This document shows, in pieces, positions 58,799-64,000 of a stretch of DNA of 64,000 nt. The DNA lies in assembly GCA_018343915.1 (NCBI GenBank), contig JABRWF010000001.1, positions 1,860,001 through 1,924,000 of the forward strand, read 5' to 3'. Source of the DNA: Agroathelia rolfsii. Taxonomy: Eukaryota; Basidiomycota; Agaricomycetes; Amylocorticiales; Amylocorticiaceae. The notes beneath the pieces were generated by a model. It searched no databases. It saw only the letters and a list, made by a program, of their open reading frames with translations, and was not told the origin of the DNA. Position 1 is the first letter of the stretch; the number at the start of each line of letters is the position of its first letter. The translations under genes were made by a program, and so were the position numbers.

Positions 58799-59857
58799 AT
58801 GGCCGAGCCAACATGGCAGGCACAGCTCAGAGCAAGACTCATCGAACGTAACTCCACCGAGTCTGCTTATGCATCTATCATCGAGCAATGTGCGTCGCCT
58901 GTCTAGCTTGCTCTACTGTCTAGCCACGAATAATTCAACTATCAAGTCCAGATCGGCGATTGGCCCAGCAGACAAAGCTGCTCAAGGAGCGCAATGCCTC
59001 TCTGCTCAAGGCTGTTGGCTCTGTCAAGATCAACCCAAGCAGCTCGACTGTGCATATACCCGGCACGGCGGAAGAGTGTGTATCGATTTACATATCACAT
59101 CTTCCTCTCTCCCCTGCTCACGAAACTATACTTCATGTGTCGTTAGCAATCCCGTAAAGGCAGCATATATATCCTCCCTCGAGCTGCAAATATCATCCTT
59201 GCGCGATGAGCTGGCCACAGTGTACAAGACCCAAGGCCAGAACGCACAACGCTTGCTCGCTATGAACGAGACACTACGCGAGAAGGAAGAGCTCTCGAGA
59301 ATCGAGTCGGAACAGCTCCGCAAGGCACGCGATGAAATCACCGTGCTGCGACGCAAAGTCGATCAACACAACGAGCTCATGGCAGAAAAAGACCGTACAG
59401 CACAGGTAAGATGGTTTACTTATAACGGTTGCTTGTGCTATAAGCATGTCCCGGGGATTGATCCCATTTTCTTCCCACCTCCCTATAGGTTCTCCATGAT
59501 GAAATTAGCACGCTACAACTAGAGATCGGCCAGATCGAAGAACGCAACACGGTCCTGACCAAAGACAACGCCAAGCTCCTCCAGCGCTGGCTTGACGCTA
59601 AACAGGCCGAGGTGAACAAGATGAACGAGGAGAACGAGTTTTACCAGGATCGCATGCAGTCGCGGCACCAGGCCGTCCTCAGCTGGCGCGACCGCGATGG
59701 CGGGGGCTCCGAAGCAGGTGGAAATGGCGGGCTTGATAGTTCTGTTAGCTCCATGTCGGGAAACGAGGAGCTCGGCGGTCAGAACCGCCAGCCCACGAAG
59801 ATGAATGGGACACCATCTCCAGCGGGGAGGGGCGTGGATCTGACGCCGAATGGTTAA
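58799..59857 (+). CDS. ATG16: Autophagy protein ATG16
   Basis: The ATG at 58799 gives MAEPTWQAQLRARLIERNST then ESAYASIIEQ, the N-terminal ATG5-binding helix. After the intron at about 58890-58950, YRRLAQQTKLLKERNASLLK continues it. The central coiled coil follows: YISSLELQISSLRDELATVY, then REKEELSRIESEQLRKARDE. The next intron (about 59407-59488) leads to VLHDEISTLQLEIGQIEERN and LLQRWLDAKQAEVNKMNEEN, the conserved ATG16 stretch. It ends in a Gly/Ser-rich tail. There are no WD40 repeats, so this is the short fungal form. It dimerises and recruits ATG12-ATG5 to phagophores for Atg8 lipidation. The length of about 255 aa fits. Confidence 0.9.
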
Positions 59858-60357
59858 TTGTGGATGATGATAACGGCTGATGTTGGTTGCATGGTGGATT
59901 ACAAATGACCCTTCTCTCGCTGTTACTTTTCTCCTTATGATTGTTTGGTTAATGTCGTGTTTTATCTTATACCCTCTCATTTGCCTCTCGTTATTACTCA
60001 TAATCCCCTCCCCCCTTTCTCGTCTTTTGACGTATTTATTTATTTCTTCGACAGTAGCTCGGTTTATTATCCTTTCTCACATGATATAGCCTTTCAAATT
60101 GGAAAACAGCACACCCAAAGTACCACGATGGAACAAAGCAGAATACTAATAAGACGAGTGGGACAACGGGGGAAAGGAAAAAGCTCTGAATGACAGGTGG
60201 TGAATGGTTGAAGGATCACAAGACACATGTAAGAGACATAATCAGGGGGGAAAGAATAATAGCACAAGGTTTACAAACTGTGTGAAGGGTGAGTTGTTTG
60301 TTCGTTAATTTTAATAACTTGACGCAAGATTGAAGAAAAGAGAAAAAGGATGCCATT
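59858..60357. other. Convergent 3' flanks of ATG16 and the PUB1-like gene
   Basis: The gap of 500 bp is T/C-rich on the left half and purine-rich on the right, consistent with 3' untranslated regions. No gene was found in it. Confidence 0.5.
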
Positions 60358-61847
60358 TTAGGCCTGCTGGCCTTCGGCACCAGGAGCCTGCTGCGTGGGC
60401 TGACCGTAGTAGCCTAAAGAAGATGACATGATCATTGAGTATACAGCCGGGCGTTGAGATACAGCAAAGAGTTACTGACCGCCCCAGTAGTTCTGGTAAT
60501 AGGCGTTAGCGTCGGTGCCCGCAGGCCATTGAGCTTGGGCACCCTGAGCGGCAGCAGCAGCAGCAGCAGCCACGTTAGGATCAGATCCCTGCGCGGCACC
60601 AGCGATACCAAGGCCAGCGGCTGCTCCTGCCGCACCGGGCTGGGGCATAGCAGGATTTTGAGGGTTAGCGGCGTATCCACCGAATCCATATTGAGCATAG
60701 TTAGTGGGCTGAGGCATACCGCCATACATGGGCTAATCATAGTCAATCAGAAAACGAAATCAGTCTAAATATAACAATGCCACCGTGGTGTGAAAAAAAA
60801 AAACATACGATGCCTGCGTAAGGAGAAGCAGGCGTGGGGCTCATAGGAGTGGCAGCAGTGGCAGCGCTGCCATCTGCCTTGTCCTTACCCCAGCTGCACT
60901 TGATGGGTCTTCCGTGCACCATCTGGCCTTGGAGTTGGACGATGGCCATCGCGGCATGTTCATGGGTGTCAAGCTTGACGAATGCGAAGCCACGGTCCGC
61001 CTGCATACGGATCTCGGAAAGATATCCGATAGATTGGAATAGGGGAATAAGGTCTGCCTGTGTGCAATAAGGGACCAAGTTGCCGACATAGACGGTTGTG
61101 TTGTACGCAGGGGTCTGCTGGACAACGGACTCGTACGAGAGAGGGCCACCCTGGAAGTTCATCGGCGCGGGGGCACCACCCATGCCACCAGGGGGGCGAG
61201 GGCTCATGCCCGCGGGCGCAGCGCCTTGTGTCTTCTGGTTGGCCCAGTTGACTCGGATAGCACGAGAGCCGAGCCATTCGCCATTCATGGTCGCGATGGC
61301 TTGCTCAGCATCGGTCTTGTCCCTGAATGCGAGGAAACCGTAGCCACGAGACTTGCCCGAGTTCATGTCCCACATGACACGCGCATCAGACATGGTGCCG
61401 AAGGCGCTGAAGGCCTTTGCCAAGACCTCGTCATTGACTTCGGGGCTGAGGTCACCGACAAAGACATGATAATGACCAGTAGTGTCTTCCTTATTTTGCT
61501 GTCCCTGATACGCCCAGTTCACACGGATTTCGGTGTCGAAAATCTTTCTGCCGTTGAGGGTCTGCAGTGCGGTCTCTGCAGCACGCATGTCCATATACTC
61601 AACGAAGCCATAGTTGAGACCACCGTGCTGGTAGTTGCGATCAGGGATGATTTTAACATGCTGTACTTGGCCGGCGACGGCGAAGATCTCAGTGAGCATG
61701 TATTCTGTCACACGAGGACTGAGGTTGCCGACGTAAAGGTGAGCCCGTCTCTGTCAAAAGCGGATGGGGTCAGGCTACGTAAACGCCCGCGATCTGAGTA
61801 ATACATACCGGGGCCTCAGCCGGACCACCCATGCCCATTGGATTCAT
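60358..61847 (-). CDS. PUB1: PUB1/TIA-1-like RNA-binding protein with three RRMs
   Basis: The ATG at 61847 opens a short exon MNPMGMGGPAEAP. The first RRM has AHLYVGNLSPRVTEYMLTEI and GGLNYGFVEYMDMRAAETAL. The second has HYHVFVGDLSPEVNDEVLAK and SRGYGFLAFRDKTDAEQAIA. The third has NTTVYVGNLVPYCTQADLIP and DRGFAFVKLDTHEHAAMAIV. A Gly/Ala/Gln-rich low-complexity tail follows, including a poly-Ala run coded by (GCN) repeats near 60545-60575, and ends QQAPGAEGQQA. Three RRMs with RNP1/RNP2 in each match the yeast Pub1 and animal TIA family of poly(U)/AU-rich mRNA stability and stress-granule proteins. Introns at about 60732-60808 and 61753-61808 keep frame. Confidence 0.94.
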
Positions 61848-61986
61848 GTTAGATAAATGAGTCGTTTACTTGATATCTGACGATCGGAGATGAGGGAGAC
61901 TGAGGGGGAGGTATGTGAGGGAAAATAATAATTACGGGATCGAAGAAAGTGAGAGACGGCGATGGAAGAGACAGAAAATGAGTCCG

Positions 61987-62138
61987 TCAGAAAGAGGAGA
62001 GAAGAGAGATAGAGAGGTGATGAGAGGAGAGAGGAGAGGAGAGGAGAGGAGAGGAGAGAGACAGAGGAAACAGAGAGACAAAGAGGGAAAAAAAAATAGA
62101 GAGAGGAGACGGAGAGGCAGATGGAGACCAAGACGAAG
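61987..62138. repeat. Purine-rich tract with GGAGA repeats in the PUB1 promoter
   Basis: The plus strand is nearly all A/G here; the core 62022-62060 is repeated GGAGA. On the PUB1 transcribed strand this reads as a long CT tract, about 170-290 bp upstream of the start. CT tracts near transcription starts are common in basidiomycetes; this one is unusually long and mirror-like. Confidence 0.8.
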
Positions 62139-62281
62139 AGGGCGGACCAATGCCTTGTGGCGGACACTCGTAGATGCGCCCTTGCCGCTGCGCCTGCCGG
62201 CATCGCTCGGCATCTGTTTTCATCATTGCTGATGACGACCGTAATAAGTCCCATTCTGCATAATTACTATTACTATCATAT

Positions 62282-63490
62282 CTACTTGTTCGTCGGTACG
62301 TTCAGCAGCACATTGCCACCCCCGCTTGGGATATATGTTACATTGCCGTTCGCTGACAGCGACTGCACAATTGCCTTGCTTGCCTCAATCTTCCTCAACG
62401 CAACAAAGCCCTCGCCGGCCTTGTCCAAAGCCAGCGAAATCGTCTTGGCCGCCTCGGCTTCACCCTCTGCACGGATGACGGCTGCCTGTCGCTCTTGTTC
62501 GGCCTGAAAAACATGTGAGATAGGCATGCAAGCATGGCTAAACGCAAGGTCACTGAACCTTTTCGACGATAAACTTGGCTCGTTCAGCATCTTGTTGGGC
62601 GATTTGCTTTGCTTCGACGGCCTAGAGAGCAGTCAGGATCCTGTGGATTTTTTTAATCATACGAAACATAAGAGCAGACCTGTGTAAATTCCTGAAATAA
62701 AAAGGCAGGGTTAATCAGTAATTCCCGAGCAGAATATGCGGCACTCACTTTGCCGAAAGTCAAGTGTGTAATTGAGACATCTTCAAGCTGGATGTTGAAC
62801 TCTCCTGCACGCTGCAGCAAGTCCTCACGTATTCTCGCGGATACCTTTTAAAATATACATTAAGGACCAAGAGTTATCAGTATTAACTCTCCCGGACGTA
62901 CCACCTCACGCTGCGTAATCAACTCGGCAGCATCGAATTGCGCAACAATGCTCTTGAGCACTTCGTTTCCAATAGAGGGTAGCACACGCTCATCGTAGTC
63001 CAGACCAAGACTTTGGTAAATTTTGGGAAGATGTTCAATGTCTGGCCGTGAAAGCACACGCAGGGTGAGAGTGACCATTTGCAGGTCCTTTGAGCCGGTC
63101 GTAGTAGAGATGTTCTACACCATTGCGTCAGTCATAACGCAAATTCATCATGAATCGGCCTGACTTACTCTGGGCTTGATGCGGCAGTCATACAGGATGG
63201 CACGCTGGAGCCAGGGAATCAGGAAATGGGTGCCTTCGCCAGTAGCCTGAGATTTTATAAGATTTTATACCCTAGAGCTTGATTAAACATAGCAAACCGA
63301 CTTGATTCTTCACACCAGAGAACCTGTCGAACATGACGGCACGGTAGCCGCCTGGGACATCATAAAGACTGGCTTGTCCAATGGCAAAAGCAATGCCAAG
63401 GGGGACTATGGGATAATATTAGAGAAAGTTTCTTCCTGAATCATTAAAAGACACGCCTGCAAGACGGGTAAGAACATTTGGTAAAGCCAT
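62282..63490 (-). CDS. PHB1: Prohibitin 1
   Basis: The ATG at 63490 gives [16 protein letters not shown] intron (donor GCGTGT after CTTGCAG) is required to join it to [20 protein letters not shown]. Family features follow: [80 protein letters not shown] and [20 protein letters not shown]. The coiled coil is [20 protein letters not shown]. It ends [13 protein letters not shown]. Prohibitins 1 and 2 form ring complexes in the mitochondrial inner membrane that chaperone m-AAA substrates. The hydrophobic N-terminal anchor is [12 protein letters not shown]. About eight small exons. The GC donor is inferred from frame. Confidence 0.95.
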
Positions 63491-63593
63491 GGTAGTTGAC
63501 AAGCAATTGCACGAAGAGCTACAGTAGCAATAACTGAAGTAATTCCTTCCGCGTAATGCGCCGGCACACCAAAATTTGGTTCCGGGAAGCAGT

Positions 63594-63605
63594 AGTCACG
63601 TGACT
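63594..63605. promoter_or_regulatory. 12-bp CACGTG palindrome upstream of PHB1
   Basis: AGTCACGTGACT is a perfect palindrome about 105 bp before the PHB1 start and just beyond the 3' end of the ASNSD1-like gene. It contains the bHLH core CACGTG. Confidence 0.55.
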
Positions 63606-63617
63606 GTAGGCAGCGAA

Positions 63618-64000
63618 TCATATCAGCAGTAAATCTCCCTTCCGATAATCCTCGCCTGCCTCCATCCTAGCAGAATGGCTCCCGAATTGCATTGCCTTTT
63701 TCTTTCTCCCCGCCGCCTCAACCAAGCCCAGATTCTTTGCCGCTAGTCGCAATAGTAATTTATCTCCGACACCAATCTCCAACCGAGGATCCAGCTTAAC
63801 ATAGACCGGAAGTTGAGCTAAGAAGCGAATCACTGAAAGAGACAGGAATGGATGTCGGGCTTCCTTTCCATGGCAAGATATCTGTATGTCAGGAATATAA
63901 TCAGTATGAAGACGTGCTTGCATTATGCTTTGGCTGGTAAAGCTACTTACACAACGATCATCCCGGCCTAAGTTGCGACTCGGTATGCGATCAATCTCAA
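63618..64000 (-). CDS. ASNSD1-like asparagine synthetase domain protein, 3' end only
   Basis: The gene runs off the right edge; only the last two exons are visible. Exon DRIPSRNLGRDDRC is joined across an intron (about 63882-63949) to ISCHGKEARHPFLSLSVIRF, then GVGDKLLLRLAAKNLGL and KKKAMQFGSHSARMEAGEDY. It ends GDLLLI. The RNLGRDDR-HGKEAR-PFL pattern is that of the asparagine synthase C-terminal domain in the ASNSD1 type. These eukaryotic proteins carry an asparagine-synthetase-like domain of unknown catalytic role. The 3' end is separated from PHB1 by only 127 bp. Confidence 0.85.
   Translation of the reverse strand, partial: EIDRIPSRNLGRDDRCVSSFTSQSIMQARLHTDYIPDIQISCHGKEARHPFLSLSVIRFLAQLPVYVKLDPRLEIGVGDKLLLRLAAKNLGLVEAAGRKKKAMQFGSHSARMEAGEDYRKGDLLLI

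Overview
This window is nuclear DNA of a filamentous basidiomycete, most likely an Agaricomycete. It carries about 25 close-packed protein genes on both strands. Most are cut by many short GT-AG introns of roughly 50-60 nt, with core promoters that are often CT-rich. The gene complement (PUB1-type RRM protein, BIM1/X325 copper protein, small thaumatin-like protein, 5-hmdU-DNA-kinase-type helical protein with a chromodomain) fits mushroom-forming fungi. I did not see a transposon, rRNA, CRISPR or convincing tRNA gene.

Layout. 1-8.3 kb: 3' part of a WDR70-like WD40 gene, a BET double-bromodomain protein (BDF1-like), and on the minus strand a G-patch/zinc-finger protein. 8.6-15.8 kb: a secreted, probably GPI-anchored Ser-rich protein, then an FANCM/Mph1 helicase with a very long disordered tail. 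16-28.2 kb: RBM26/27-like RNA-binding protein, mercaptopyruvate/thiosulfate sulfurtransferase, V-ATPase subunit C, a multi-KH (Bicaudal-C-like) protein and an RNF14/Itt1-type RBR ubiquitin ligase. 28.4-36.5 kb: Urb2/Npa2 ribosome-biogenesis factor, cytochrome-b5 reductase, a GST-like protein. 37.2-43.3 kb: a BIM1/X325 LPMO-like copper protein, a thaumatin-like protein, a trypsin-fold serine protease and a SAM methyltransferase with a His-rich head. 44.8-54 kb: F-box/LRR-type protein, mitochondrial branched-chain aminotransferase, a single-pass membrane protein, a PXA-domain protein and 6-phosphogluconolactonase. 55.6-64 kb: the HMUDK-helical/chromodomain gene, YPT7 (Rab7) head-to-head with ATG16, PUB1-like RNA-binding protein, prohibitin 1, and the 3' end of an ASNSD1-like gene.

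The most unusual gene is at 55674-57091. I rebuilt its three exons by hand. It joins a helical (HhH glycosylase-like) domain, known from phage DNA base hypermodification, to a C-terminal chromodomain. This suggests a chromatin-targeted DNA-base-modification or recognition protein. Other points of interest are the YPT7/ATG16 divergent pair, recurrent TCACGTG palindromes in four promoters, three GC-AG introns, a probable microexon problem in MPH1, and two possible starts for cytochrome-b5 reductase.

Most other genes are conserved housekeeping genes. Several neighbours are divergent and share 150-310 bp promoters (TUM1/VMA5, RNF14-like/URB2, TM protein/PXA, YPT7/ATG16). Gene spans run from start codon to stop codon. 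Splice sites were inferred by reading frame, GT/GC-AG signals and homology from memory, not from transcripts.
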